Of a stretch of 64,000 bases of DNA, positions 48,301-56,370 are shown one piece after another. The position numbers and the translations under genes were made by a program. The notes under the pieces are model-generated. The model did no database searches. It had not been told where the DNA came from and saw only the letters and a program-made list of their open reading frames with translations. Origin of the DNA: Rhodanobacteraceae bacterium (GTDB lineage: Bacteria > Pseudomonadota > Gammaproteobacteria > Xanthomonadales > Rhodanobacteraceae); the NCBI GenBank assembly GCA_009996615.1, contig JAACZU010000009.1, positions 1-64,000 on the forward strand. Reading direction: 5' to 3'. The stretch's first letter is position 1. The number at the start of each line of letters is the position of its first letter.

Positions 48301-50484
48301 GCAGGTGCCGGTGACGGACGCGACGTGGTAGTTCGCATTCGGCGTCAGCGTAAAGCTGGCGGTCGCGCCGTGGTTCACGCTCTGCGCCGTTGCGGGCGCG
48401 ATCGTGCCGTTGCCGCCGGCGACGCTCGGCGTGACCGTGTGCGTGTCGATCGCGAAGCTGGCGATCACCGTGCAGTCGGCGGCGACCGCGTTCGTCGTGT
48501 AGACGTTGCCGGCGAGGCTGCCGCCGCAGGTGCCGGTGACGGACGCGACGTGGTAGTTCGCATTCGGCGTCAGCGTGAAGCTGGTCGTCGCACCGTGGTT
48601 CACAGCCTGCGGCGTGGACGGACTGATCGTGCCGTTGCCGCCGTTCACGCTGGGCGTGACCGTATGCGTGTCGATCGCGAAGCTCGCGACCACCGTGCAG
48701 TCGGCCGTGACGGCATTGGTCGTGTAGACGTTGCCGGCGAGGTTGCCGCCACAGGTACCGGTGACGGACGCGACGTGGTAGTTCGCATTCGGCGTCAGCG
48801 TGAAGCTGGTCGTCGCACCGTGGTTCACAGCCTGCGGCGTGGACGGACTGATCGTGCCGTTGCCGCCGTTCACGCTGGGCGTGACCGTATGCGTGTCGAT
48901 CGCGAAGCTCGCGACCACCGTGCAGTCGGCCGTGACGGCATTGGTCGTGTAGACGTTGCCGGCGAGGCTACCGCCGCAGGTGCCGGTCACGTTCGCCACG
49001 TGGTAGTTCGTGGCCGGCGTCAGCGTAAAGCTCGCCGTCTGGCCAAACGACACCGTCTGTGGCGTCGCCGGGCTGATCGTGCCGTTGCCGCCGCTCACGC
49101 TCGGCGTCACCGTGACCTGCGAACTGACGAAGGTTGCCGTGCAGGCGTGCGATGCATCCATCGGCACATCGATTGGCGCGGTGCCGGCGCCTGCACAGTC
49201 ACCGCCCCAGCCGGCGAAGGTCTGGTCCGGCCCTGGCGTCGCGGCGAGGCGGACCGTGAACAGGCTGCCGGTCTCGCCGTCGTAATCGGCGCTGCAGCTC
49301 GCGCTGCAGTTGGTGATCGCGCCGGCGCGCGGCGTCTGCGTGGAAGAGGCCGACACCGTGCCGAGGCCGGACACGCTCACGCTCAGGCGATTGACTCGGT
49401 ATTCGAACGCACCGATGTCGCAGGCACTTCCTTGCGGCCGCGCCACGTTGCGCTGGTCGACGTCGATCGCGCAGGGCGCGGTCACGGCATCGCGCAGCGG
49501 ACTGTTCCAGGCGAAGCCGATCGTGCGCGTCGGGCCACCCTGCGGGCCGTGGATCGCCAGCGCGTCCAGCATCGGATTGGTGCCATCCGGCAGGTCGCTG
49601 GGCGTGTAGCCCGTCGCGTCGCCGCGCGTGCGCACGAGGTTGCGCCCGAGCGAGACGAAGCTGCTGGCATGCAGGTCCGGATTGACGGGCGTGCCCCCGC
49701 CGGCGATGCCATCCGCGATCACGCTGGCGTTCAGCGTCAGCGCCGCGGCGGCGCTGCCCTTGTAGACATTGCCGCCGCCGAGGCCGGCCGAGTTACCGAC
49801 GATCGTGCTGGCGACGAGCTCGACCGGATTGGCGTTGTCGTTGAAGCTGACGCCGCCACCGTTGCAGGCGTTCGCCGTGTTCTGCGTGATCGTGCTGTCG
49901 CGGATGCTGAGGGCGGAGCCGCTGCCTTCGCTACGGATCGCGCCGCCGCCGGCACAGGTGGCGTCGGTCACGTTGTTGCCAGTCAGCAGGCTGCCCCAGA
50001 TGGACAGCGTACCGCTGTTGTAGATCGCGCCGCCGGCGTCGCCGGCCGTGCTGTTGGTGATCTCCAGGGCGCCGAGGTTCAGCACGCCGGCGTTGCGGAT
50101 CGCGCCGCCGCGTCCGCCCGCGCCGGCATTGCCGCGCGTCAGCGTGAGGCTGTGGATGGTGACGAACGCCGCGCCGCTCGCGTCGCTGCCGATGTCGAAG
50201 ATGCGGCTGCCGTTGCCGCCGTCGACCTTCAACCGATCCGCGCCGGGGCCGGAGATCGTGGTGCCCGGCGGCACCGTGATCGGACCGCTGGTGAGCTGGA
50301 TGGTGCCGCTCAGGCCGCTGGCGAAGGTCACGTTGCCGCCGGCCGCGACAACTGCGCGCAGGCTGCCGCTGCCGCTGTCGGCGAGATTGCTGACCTGCCC
50401 GGCCATTGCCGGCAAGGCGGCACAGAGCAGCGCGAATACGACGGCAACGGCGCCGACGAGGCGCCGGAAAGCGGTGCGGATCAT
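45346..50484 (-). CDS. Giant exported beta-helix protein with twelve tandem repeats
   Basis: This 1712-residue protein has a signal peptide (ending PAMA, residue 28). Residues about 30-380 form a parallel beta-helix (choice-of-anchor-Q type: GSGSLRAVVAAGGNVTF, GGAIRNAGVLNLGALEI, GGAIYNSGTL). A Cys-rich InlB-B-type module follows (FAGWGGDCAGAGT), then twelve repeats of about 75 residues, each with TVTPSV-GGNGTISP and a Cys pair (TCGG and DCTV). A DUF11-like domain (YARYGMLLNYVVTLANHGEGDAHG) and an acidic linker (PYGDGAEGDA) precede the C-terminal domain. No barrel or sorting anchor was seen. The ATG at 50484 has AGGGG before it. A surface or secreted adhesin-like role is inferred. Confidence 0.85.
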   Translation of the reverse strand: MIRTAFRRLVGAVAVVFALLCAALPAMAGQVSNLADSGSGSLRAVVAAGGNVTFASGLSGTIQLTSGPITVPPGTTISGPGADRLKVDGGNGSRIFDIGSDASGAAFVTIHSLTLTRGNAGAGGRGGAIRNAGVLNLGALEITNSTAGDAGGAIYNSGTLSIWGSLLTGNNVTDATCAGGGAIRSEGSGSALSIRDSTITQNTANACNGGGVSFNDNANPVELVASTIVGNSAGLGGGNVYKGSAAAALTLNASVIADGIAGGGTPVNPDLHASSFVSLGRNLVRTRGDATGYTPSDLPDGTNPMLDALAIHGPQGGPTRTIGFAWNSPLRDAVTAPCAIDVDQRNVARPQGSACDIGAFEYRVNRLSVSVSGLGTVSASSTQTPRAGAITNCSASCSADYDGETGSLFTVRLAATPGPDQTFAGWGGDCAGAGTAPIDVPMDASHACTATFVSSQVTVTPSVSGGNGTISPATPQTVSFGQTASFTLTPATNYHVANVTGTCGGSLAGNVYTTNAVTADCTVVASFAIDTHTVTPSVNGGNGTISPSTPQAVNHGATTSFTLTPNANYHVASVTGTCGGNLAGNVYTTNAVTADCTVVASFAIDTHTVTPSVNGGNGTISPSTPQAVNHGATTSFTLTPNANYHVASVTGTCGGSLAGNVYTTNAVAADCTVIASFAIDTHTVTPSVAGGNGTIAPATAQSVNHGATASFTLTPNANYHVASVTGTCGGTLAGNVYTTNAVTTDCTVIASFAIDTHTVTPSVTGGNGSISPATPQTVNHGATTSFTLAPSANYHVANVTGTCGGSLAGNVYTTSAVTTDCTVIASFAIDTHAVTPSVAGGNGSISPSAPQTVDHGATTSFTLTPNANYHVAGVTGTCGGTLAGNVYTTNAVTADCTVIASFAIDTHTVTPSVAGGNGTISPDTPQTVNHGSTLRFTLTPAPNHHVASVTGTCGGILAGTSYTTNAVNADCTVIASFAIDTHTVTPGVSGGNGSISPSTPQAVTHGETATFTLTPAANHHVASVGGSCGGSLVGNTFTTNAVVSDCTVVANFALDTRMVTPGATGGGTISPSTPQLINHGTTAVFTLTPAINHHIDGVGGTCGGTLAGNVYTTNAVTADCTVVANFALDTHTVSPGVAGGNGAISPATAQTVEHGATTTFTLTPAANHHVADVTGTCGGSLAGNVYTTNAITTDCTVIASFAIDTHTVTPGTSGNGTISPSAPQVVDHGATTTFALAPAANHHVVDVGGTCGGSLAGTTYTTNAVVADCTVVANFAVDTFTVTASAGPHGSITPATQAVEHGAITTLTVTPDAHYHIAGVSGCAGGLSGTTYTTGPVDADCTVTASFAIDTHTVGGAVDGLLGAGLVLQLNGGFDLPIAADGRFVFAQALDDLGAYAVTIRQQPSAPTQVCSVANGSGTLAGSDVTTVQVTCQPLLPQLAISVSDARDYARYGMLLNYVVTLANHGEGDAHGVVVADVAPAPQLDAPYTRWSCLGAGAGASCTFSGEGALNDTNVSIPAGRSLSWLVSAPVRLDAPGGTIDYTVAAGGASATDTDTLVILRTGFDVPYGDGAEGDAPPPTAACLAPSASTPAAAWASSGIDVAATRVFTLPATAGTQAVDTVLAARSASGSRFRVERLNLAAEPRVRLVVVAADGSERAGAWALASHGAQLAIGLVAADDGSQTVLLEGATPSLQMMLPLKATAPLLVGACE
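46436..49113 (-). repeat. Twelve 225-base tandem coding repeats
   Basis: Twelve in-frame units of close to 225 bases lie inside the giant gene. The period is directly visible: the string CACAGCCTGCGGCGTGG occurs at 48601 and again at 48826, exactly 225 bases apart, with near-identical flanks. Units 2 and 3 (counting from the protein N-terminus) are almost identical in DNA; units 8-12 have diverged, with shorter forms of 9, 11 and 12. This suggests recent expansion at one end. Confidence 0.85.
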
Positions 50485-50498
50485 GGCTTGCCCCTGTT

Positions 50499-51023
50499 TC
50501 AAGCGTCGCACCCGGCGTGGCCAGCACGCGGCAGGCGTTCCATCAGACGATAGATCGGCCCGGTTTCGCCGCAGAACGCGAAGCCGAGACGGAGGTAGAG
50601 GTGTTGCGCCGGATTGTTGTGCTCGACATGGATGCGCACCGCGATCCCGGCCGCGTCGGCTTCCTCGAACAGGACGCCGAACAGGTACGTAGCGATGCCG
50701 CGCCGGCGGAATTCCGGCAGCAGCGCGATGTCGACCACGCGCAGTTCGTCCGCTCGCCGCTCGACGTAGAGACGCCCGGCATCGACGCCGTCGCAGGTGA
50801 CGACGTGGAAGCGCGAGGTGTCGTAGTTGCGCCAGTAGTCGCGCCGCTGCGCCTCGAACTGCATTGCGATGAAGCCATCGACCTGCTCGGCGCTCCAGCC
50901 GAGTGGGGCGAGTTCGTCGAGACGCGTGCCGGCATAGACGCGGCGCAGGAACGCCTCGTCGCCGGCGGCGATCGCCCGCAGGCCGAACCTCGCCGGCAAG
51001 TCGCGGTCGGGCTGCGCGCTCAT
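50499..51023 (-). CDS. GNAT-family N-acetyltransferase
   Basis: This 174-residue GNAT acetyltransferase has motif A in LRVVDIALLPEFRRRGIATYLFGVLFEEA, with the acetyl-CoA-binding RRRGIA loop, and a typical C-terminal IRIHVE-NNPAQHLYLRLGF. The acceptor is unknown. It lies between the third tail-collar gene (seven-base gap) and the giant repeat protein (14-base gap), all on one strand, so it probably serves that cluster, perhaps by acetylating one of its proteins. This is inference from position. Confidence 0.9.
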   Translation of the reverse strand: MSAQPDRDLPARFGLRAIAAGDEAFLRRVYAGTRLDELAPLGWSAEQVDGFIAMQFEAQRRDYWRNYDTSRFHVVTCDGVDAGRLYVERRADELRVVDIALLPEFRRRGIATYLFGVLFEEADAAGIAVRIHVEHNNPAQHLYLRLGFAFCGETGPIYRLMERLPRAGHAGCDA

Positions 51024-51030
51024 CGGGATC

Positions 51031-51543
51031 TCAACTGCGCACCGGGAAGACGCCTTGCAGCGCGATCACGAAGTTCAGGACCAGGAACGGCTGCATGTTG
51101 TTGTGCGGCTGGCTTCCACCTGCGACCGAGACGCTGGTCGGAGCGAGCGTCACCAATGCGCCCGTGCCGAAGCTGTCGTCGGCGCTGGCGGCCAGCATCG
51201 CGCCGGACGCATTCGCACGGTCAGCCTTGGCATTGCCTGCCCGCAGCGAATGCGTGTGCGGTGGCACCTCGGCGCTGAGCAACGTGACCGTCTCGGATCC
51301 TCCGGATTCGCCAACCGCGCGCGGCGTGAGGCCCGCGCCGTTGCCGAAACCCATCGGGGCGCGCCCGCGCAGGTCCGGCAGCGCGAAGTTGGAGGTGCCG
51401 TTGCCGCCGAATCGCACGCCGAGCAGCGAGTACAGGGCGGTGTTTTGCTGAATTGGTATGAGCTGGCCGTCGCACGTTGCCCATCCTTTCGGGGCAAAGT
51501 TGAAGCCGACGATGGCAATCTCGCCGATGAACGGTTCGGTCAT
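51031..51543 (-). CDS. Tail-collar domain protein (MdpB-like) 3
   Basis: This 170-residue protein of the phage tail-collar family contains IVGFNFAPKGWATCDGQLIPIQQNTALYSLLGVRFGGNG, then FALPDLRGRAPMGFGNG, PPHTHSLRAGNA and the terminal HNNMQPFLVLNFVIALQGVFPVRS. Many non-phage bacteria carry such proteins (microcystin-dependent MdpB family) in rows of three. No signal peptide was seen. It is likely trimeric and surface or receptor binding by analogy with tail fibre collars. Confidence 0.88.
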   Translation of the reverse strand: MTEPFIGEIAIVGFNFAPKGWATCDGQLIPIQQNTALYSLLGVRFGGNGTSNFALPDLRGRAPMGFGNGAGLTPRAVGESGGSETVTLLSAEVPPHTHSLRAGNAKADRANASGAMLAASADDSFGTGALVTLAPTSVSVAGGSQPHNNMQPFLVLNFVIALQGVFPVRS

Positions 51544-51553
51544 GGTGGCGCCT

Positions 51554-52072
51554 TCAGCTTCGCGACGGATAGATGCCGCCCATCGCGATGATGAAGTTCA
51601 CCGCGAGGAACGGTTGCAGGTTCGAATGCGGCCGTCCCCCGCCGGAGGCGCTGCCCACTGACGCGGCAGCCATCGCCTGGGGAGATGCGGTGTCGCGGGT
51701 GTATACGTCAGCCTCGCCACTCGCCAACACGTTGTCAGCCGCGGCTGCCGTGCGCGCGCCACCGCTGGCGGCATAGACCGCGTGCGAGTGTGCCGGTAGC
51801 TGCGTCGTGTTCAGCGTGACGCTCTCGGATCCGGCCACCTGGCCCAACTGATAGGTGGTTCCCGTCGTAGCCTGCCCCTGATGCACCGGGATGCGGCCGC
51901 AGAGGTTGGGCAACCCGAACGTTGCCTGGCCATCGCCACCATAGATCGTGCCGATCAGGCTGAACAATGCGTCGTTCTGGGCAATGGAGAGCAAGGCACC
52001 GTTGCAGAACGCCCAGTCGACCGGCGCGAAGTTGAAGCCGGCCATGCGGATCTCGCCGATGAAGGGTTCCAT
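51554..52072 (-). CDS. Tail-collar domain protein (MdpB-like) 2
   Basis: This 172-residue paralogue begins MEPFIGEIRMAGFNFAPVDW and keeps the collar core (CNGALLSIAQNDALFSLIGTIYGGDG, FGLPNLCGRIPVHQG), PAHSHAVYA, and the closing HSNLQPFLAVNFIIAMGGIYPSRS. It differs from its neighbours mainly in the variable middle (residues 90-140). It is separated by ten and seven bases from the genes on either side, consistent with one operon. Confidence 0.88.
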   Translation of the reverse strand: MEPFIGEIRMAGFNFAPVDWAFCNGALLSIAQNDALFSLIGTIYGGDGQATFGLPNLCGRIPVHQGQATTGTTYQLGQVAGSESVTLNTTQLPAHSHAVYAASGGARTAAAADNVLASGEADVYTRDTASPQAMAAASVGSASGGGRPHSNLQPFLAVNFIIAMGGIYPSRS

Positions 52073-52079
52073 GCGCGCC

Positions 52080-52595
52080 TCAGTTGCGGGATGGGAAGAG
52101 GCCGAACAGGCAGATCGCGAAATTCACCACCGCGTAAGGCTGCATGTTCGGATGCGACTGGCTGGAGCCGCTCGTGGCCAGTGCTGCCGGTGCCAGCGTA
52201 ACGTCGATCGGAGCGCCGCTGCGGAACAGTTTGGCGCCGCCCTGCGCGACCAGGGCACCTGCCGGCACCTTGCCCGTCGGCGCCACTGCCGCCTGCAGCG
52301 TATGCAGGTGAGCGGGCATCTCGTTCACGGTCAACGTATGGGCTTCCTCGCCATAGACCTGCCCCAACACACGGGGCGACAGGCCGGGCCCCTGCCCCGT
52401 GTGGATGGGCGTGCGCCCGCGCAGGTCCGGCAGCGCGAACGTGGTCTGCCCGTTGCCGCCGTACGTCGTGCCCAGCAGCGAATACAGCGCCTGATTCTGG
52501 TTGATCGACAGGAGTTGTCCGTCGCATTTCGCCCAGTCGCGCGGTGCGAAGTTGAACGAGAACATCCGGATCTCACCGATGAATGCTTCGGCCAC
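52080..52595 (-). CDS. Tail-collar domain protein (MdpB-like) 1
   Basis: This 171-residue protein is the first of the three, starting at a GTG at 52595 that has GGGGGAAA upstream. Collar core: MFSFNFAPRDWAKCDGQLLSINQNQALYSLLGTTYGGNG, FALPDLRGRTPIHTGQGPG, PAHLHTLQ and HPNMQPYAVVNFAICLFGLFPSRN. As the promoter-proximal gene it probably leads a transcript through the GNAT gene to the giant repeat protein. Confidence 0.87.
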   Translation of the reverse strand: MAEAFIGEIRMFSFNFAPRDWAKCDGQLLSINQNQALYSLLGTTYGGNGQTTFALPDLRGRTPIHTGQGPGLSPRVLGQVYGEEAHTLTVNEMPAHLHTLQAAVAPTGKVPAGALVAQGGAKLFRSGAPIDVTLAPAALATSGSSQSHPNMQPYAVVNFAICLFGLFPSRN

Positions 52596-52723
52596 TGCGC
52601 TTTCCCCCTGTTGCTCTGTGCACTGGCACACAGAAGTGGAAATGGTAATCTGCGCGTCGTTTTGAACACAAGCTGCGGCCGGGAAGCTCGGCCGCGGCCC
52701 CTTGGACGAGACCGGACCAAACC

Positions 52724-53140
52724 ATGCCGCACCCCCGCCGTCGCTTCATCCAGCAGTTCGCGCTCGCCGGCGTCGCGCTGGCGCTTGGTCGTGCGCATGC
52801 GGCGCCAGCGGGCGCCAAGAGCACCCCGGCACAGGACACGACGCCCGGTTATTCGACCTTCGCCGCACTGGTCGGACGCGAGTTCAGCGCGCACCACGAG
52901 GCCTCGCCGACGACGTCGCTGGAACTCGCCGAGGTGGTGCGGCCCAAGTCGCTGCGTGGCCACCCGGATGCGCAAAAAGCGCGCGAGCAATGCTTCACGC
53001 TGATCTTCCGCGGCGAAGCCGGCCAGCGCCTGCCGCAAGGCATCTATCGCCTCGACATGCCCGGACTTGCCGGGTTTGACGCCTTCATGTCGCCTGTCGG
53101 CGGCGGGGACAGCTACCAGGTCGTATTCAATCGCATCTGA
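52724..53140 (+). CDS. Tat-exported DUF6916-like protein
   Basis: This 138-residue protein has a Tat signal, RRRFIQQFALAGVALALG (residues 5-22), cleaved near AHA. The mature domain has STFAALVGREFSAHHEASPTTSLELAEV, CFTLIFRGEAGQRLPQGIYRLDM and a C-terminal YQVVFNRI, a pattern I associate with DUF6916. It is divergent from the tail-collar operon and next to a second, convergent member of the same type. It may belong to the same exported system; its function is unknown. Confidence 0.65.
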   Translation: MPHPRRRFIQQFALAGVALALGRAHAAPAGAKSTPAQDTTPGYSTFAALVGREFSAHHEASPTTSLELAEVVRPKSLRGHPDAQKAREQCFTLIFRGEAGQRLPQGIYRLDMPGLAGFDAFMSPVGGGDSYQVVFNRI

Positions 53141-53167
53141 GCGGCAGCATCGCCGCAGCGCACGGGG

Positions 53168-53482
53168 TTACGTCGGCAGGCTGCGGTTGAAGCAGGCCTG
53201 GTAGACGATCCGCGTACCCACCCGCTCGACCGGCACGAGGAACATGTCCCAGCGGATGCCGTCGGCGAAACCGACCGTATAGAGGCCCTGGCGCGGCCCT
53301 GCTCCCTCGTCCGCCTGGAAAAACAGCGAGAAGCGCTCGTAGCCGCCGACCTCGGTTCGCTCGCCGACACTGGAGAGCACGGCGTCGAGTGCCGCGGCGC
53401 CCTCGGCGTCCGACAGGTAACGCAGCGTGCAAGGTTGCTCGCGGCGCGCGTGGATCTCGGCATGGGAAGGCAGTACGGACAT
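53168..53482 (-). CDS. Small DUF6916-like protein without a signal peptide
   Basis: This 104-residue protein shares the layout of the Tat-exported neighbour: RFSLFFQADEGAGPRQGLYTVGF, FLVPVERVG and the final YQACFNRSLPT resemble FTLIFRGEAG-LPQGIYRLDM and YQVVFNRI. It starts at 53482 (MSVLPSHAEI), with only a weak ribosome-binding site. No signal peptide is visible, so it may stay in the cytoplasm. It is convergent with its relative, 27 bases between stops. Confidence 0.6.
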   Translation of the reverse strand: MSVLPSHAEIHARREQPCTLRYLSDAEGAAALDAVLSSVGERTEVGGYERFSLFFQADEGAGPRQGLYTVGFADGIRWDMFLVPVERVGTRIVYQACFNRSLPT

Positions 53483-53550
53483 CGGCGATTCGCTCGTGAT
53501 GACGGAATGGCGATGGGCGATTGTAGCAACCGCCGCATGCAGCCCGGACA

Positions 53551-53585
53551 CAAAAAAAGCGGGCCGACGGCCCGCTTTTTTTGTG
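53551..53585. terminator. Bidirectional intrinsic terminator downstream of pnp
   Basis: A stem AGCGGGCC / GGCCCGCT with loop GAC is flanked by seven As and seven Ts, so it works on both strands. On the reverse strand it ends the pnp transcript just after the stop at 53602. Confidence 0.92.
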
Positions 53586-53601
53586 CATCAGCGCGTTTGG
53601 A

Positions 53602-55704
53602 TCAGGCCGCGCCTTCTTCCTCGGCCACCGCCTTCATCGACAGGCGGATGCGGCCCTGCTTGTCGACTTCCAGCACCTTGACCTTGACGATGTCGCCTTC
53701 CTTGAGCTTGTCGGAGACCTTCTCGACGCGCTCGTTGGAGATCTGCGAGACGTGCACGAGGCCATCCTTGCCCGGCATGATCGTGACGAACGCGCCGAAG
53801 TCCATCAGCTTGGCGACCTTGCCCTCGTAGATGCGGCCCGGTTCGACGTCGGAGACGATCTGCTCGATGCGCTTCTTCGCCGCCTCGCCCGCTTCGCGGT
53901 TGACCGAGGCGATGATCACGGTGCCGTCGTCGTTGATGTCGATCGTCGCACCGGTTTCCTCGGTGATCGAACGGATCGTGGTGCCGCCCTTGCCGATGAC
54001 CTCGCGGATCTTGTCCGGGTGGATCTTCATCGTGATCAGGCGCGGCGCGTACTCGCTCATCTCAGTACGCGAGGCGGTGATGACCTTGGCCATCTCGCCG
54101 AGGATGTGCAGGCGGCCACGCTTGGCCTGGGCCAGCGCCACGCGCATGATCTCCTCGGTGATGCCGTCGATCTTGATGTCCATCTGCAGCGCGGACACGC
54201 CTTCGGCGGTGCCGGCGACCTTGAAGTCCATGTCGCCGAGGTGGTCCTCGTCGCCGAGGATGTCGCTCAGCACGACGAAATCGTCGCCTTCCTTGACCAG
54301 GCCCATCGCGATGCCGGCGACCGGCGCCGCCAGCGGCACGCCGGCGTCCATCATCGCCAGCGACGAGCCGCAGACCGAGGCCATCGACGAGGAGCCGTTC
54401 GACTCGGTGATCTCCGAGACCACGCGCAGCACGTACGGGAACGCCTCGATGGTCGGCTTGACCGCCTGCACGCCACGCTTGGCGAGGCGGCCGTGGCCGA
54501 TCTCGCGGCGCTTGGGCGCGCCGAAGCGGCCGGCCTCACCAACCGAGAACGGCGGGAAGTTGTAGTGGAACAGGAAGGTGTCCTTCGACTCGCCTTCCGG
54601 CGCGTCGATGATCTGCGCGTCGCGCGTGGTGCCGAGCGTGACGGTGACCAGCGCCTGCGTCTCGCCGCGCGTGAACAGCGCCGAGCCGTGCGTGCGCGGC
54701 AGCACGCCGACGCGGGCCGTGATCGGACGCACGTCGTCGAGCTGGCGGCCGTCGATGCGCACCTTGGTCTTGAGCACGCCGTCGCGCAGCGTGCGGTATT
54801 CGATGTCGCCGAACGCGGTGGCGATGTCGAGGTCGCTCCAGCCACCGGCTTCGGCCTGCGCGGCGATCGCCGCCTTGGCGTCAGCCTTGATCGCGGCGAT
54901 CGCGTCGCGGCGCTCGAGCTTGTCGCGGATCTGGAACGCTTCGGCCAGGCGGTTGCCGACCACGCCCTCGAGCGCGGCGAACAGCGCCTCGTTGCGCGCC
55001 GGCGCTTCCCACTTGAAGGTCTTGCGGCCGGCTTCGGCGACGAACTCGTTGATCGCGCCGATCGCGGCCTGCATCTGCTGGTGGCCGAACACGACCGCGC
55101 CGAGCATGACGTCTTCGCTGAGCAGCTTGGCCTCGGATTCGACCATCAGCACCGCGCTGGAGGTGCCGGCGACGACGAGGTCGAGGTCGGAGGTCTTCAG
55201 TTCGGTGGCGGTCGGATTGAGCAGGTACTGGCCGTTGGCGTAGCCGACGCGCGCGGCGCCGATCGGGCCCTTGAACGGGATGCCGGCCAGGGTCAGCGCG
55301 GCGGACGCGCCGAGCATCGCCAGGACGTCGCCGTCGATTTCCGGGTTCAGCGAAACGACCTGCGCGATGACCTGCACTTCGTTCTTGAACTCTTCCGGGA
55401 ACAGCGGGCGCACCGGACGATCGATCAGGCGGGACGTCAGCGTCTCCTTCTCGGTCGGGCGGCCTTCGCGCTTGAAGAAGCCGCCCGGGATGCGGCCGGC
55501 CGAGTAGAACTTCTCGACGTAGTCGACCGTGAGCGGGAAGAAATCCTGCCCTTCGCGCGCCTTCGTGGCGGCGACGGCGGTGACGAGCACGACGGTGCCG
55601 CCCATGCTGACGACGACCGCACCGGACGCCTGGCGGGCGATCTCGCCCGTTTCCAGCGTGACCATGTGCGCGCCGTATTGGAATGACTTGGTTACCTTGG
55701 CCAC
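53602..55704 (-). CDS. pnp: Polyribonucleotide nucleotidyltransferase
   Basis: PNPase degrades RNA phosphorolytically in the 3' to 5' direction and is part of the degradosome. The 700-residue protein has two RNase PH domains (the first with [11 protein letters not shown]; the second with [23 protein letters not shown] and [19 protein letters not shown]), an alpha-helical linker, a KH domain ([25 protein letters not shown]) and an S1 domain ([18 protein letters not shown]). Order and length are normal. It starts at a GTG (55704), with AGGA upstream. It follows rpsO as in most proteobacteria. Confidence 0.97.
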   Translation of the reverse strand: MAKVTKSFQYGAHMVTLETGEIARQASGAVVVSMGGTVVLVTAVAATKAREGQDFFPLTVDYVEKFYSAGRIPGGFFKREGRPTEKETLTSRLIDRPVRPLFPEEFKNEVQVIAQVVSLNPEIDGDVLAMLGASAALTLAGIPFKGPIGAARVGYANGQYLLNPTATELKTSDLDLVVAGTSSAVLMVESEAKLLSEDVMLGAVVFGHQQMQAAIGAINEFVAEAGRKTFKWEAPARNEALFAALEGVVGNRLAEAFQIRDKLERRDAIAAIKADAKAAIAAQAEAGGWSDLDIATAFGDIEYRTLRDGVLKTKVRIDGRQLDDVRPITARVGVLPRTHGSALFTRGETQALVTVTLGTTRDAQIIDAPEGESKDTFLFHYNFPPFSVGEAGRFGAPKRREIGHGRLAKRGVQAVKPTIEAFPYVLRVVSEITESNGSSSMASVCGSSLAMMDAGVPLAAPVAGIAMGLVKEGDDFVVLSDILGDEDHLGDMDFKVAGTAEGVSALQMDIKIDGITEEIMRVALAQAKRGRLHILGEMAKVITASRTEMSEYAPRLITMKIHPDKIREVIGKGGTTIRSITEETGATIDINDDGTVIIASVNREAGEAAKKRIEQIVSDVEPGRIYEGKVAKLMDFGAFVTIMPGKDGLVHVSQISNERVEKVSDKLKEGDIVKVKVLEVDKQGRIRLSMKAVAEEEGAA

Positions 55705-55851
55705 GTTTTGTGTCCTGTCTGAAAAAACGCGCTCCCCATGGAGTGCGCTCTTGCTTCATTTGAAAAGTGCGGCCACGGATGGCCGCCCTGGCGTTTCATG
55801 CTGCGACGGTGTCCGCGAAGCGACTCGTCGTGCCGCGCTCGGGAAGAGCGC

Positions 55852-55892
55852 ACAAACAAACAAGCGGCCCCGTCGTATGCCGGAGCCGCTTG
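55852..55892 (-). terminator. Terminator between rpsO and pnp
   Basis: Read leftward, a 12-base stem with one mismatch (CAAGCGGCTCCG / CGGGGCCGCTTG) and an eight-base loop is followed by TTTGTTTG. It begins eight bases after the rpsO stop. It probably limits read-through into pnp, as described for the rpsO-pnp operon elsewhere. Confidence 0.8.
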
Positions 55893-55899
55893 CATGAGC

Positions 55900-56169
55900 T
55901 TAGCGGCGGAGTCCCAGACGCTCGATCAGAGACTTGTAGCGTTCGCCGTCCTTCTTCTTCAGGTAGCTGAGCAGGCTGCGGCGCTGGTTGACCATCTTCA
56001 GCAGGCCGCGACGGGAATGATGATCCTTGTCGTGGTCGGCGAAGTGCTTGCTGAGGTGTTCGATGCGGGCCGACAGCAGTGCAACCTGGACTTCCGGCGA
56101 ACCGGTGTCGTTGGCGCCACGACCGAAGTCGGCGATGATCTTGGAGGTCTGTTCGACGGAAAGCGACAT
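55900..56169 (-). CDS. rpsO: 30S ribosomal protein S15
   Basis: S15 binds 16S rRNA in the platform of the 30S subunit. The 89-residue protein matches the family throughout: [43 protein letters not shown], then [35 protein letters not shown] lies nine bases before the ATG at 56169. The mRNA may be autoregulated by S15, but the control structure was not identified here. Confidence 0.98.
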   Translation of the reverse strand: MSLSVEQTSKIIADFGRGANDTGSPEVQVALLSARIEHLSKHFADHDKDHHSRRGLLKMVNQRRSLLSYLKKKDGERYKSLIERLGLRR

Positions 56170-56370
56170 GATGGGTACCTTTTGATGGAACGTCCGGCGC
56201 GGTCCGGCCGTGTCGAAAGCGCGGTCCGCGTTAAGTGGCTGCTTCGAAAAGCCGCTCATTGTAACCGTTTTCACCCCCTGCGTGGCGCCTGACTGTCCGC
56301 AACCGGCCACGGGGCCATTCCGGCAACACCAGACGCCCCTCCGCCCGCCCCGCCCCGTCGCGGCGTGGCT

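Noticed and set aside
45187..50553. A 1788-residue open frame opposite the giant repeat gene
   Set aside because: It is Arg/Ala/Asp-rich, has no family motif, and mirrors the tandem repeats of the real gene. Long antisense frames are expected at this GC content.
51031..52595. A prophage or tailocin remnant, suggested by three tail-collar genes
   Set aside because: No other phage structural, lysis or integration genes are nearby, and the triplet with GNAT is a known non-phage arrangement.
55720..55750. A second terminator before pnp (GC arms followed by six Ts on the reverse strand)
   Set aside because: The arms GCGCACTC and GCGCTCC pair poorly, with a bulge and mismatch. Only the T-run is convincing.
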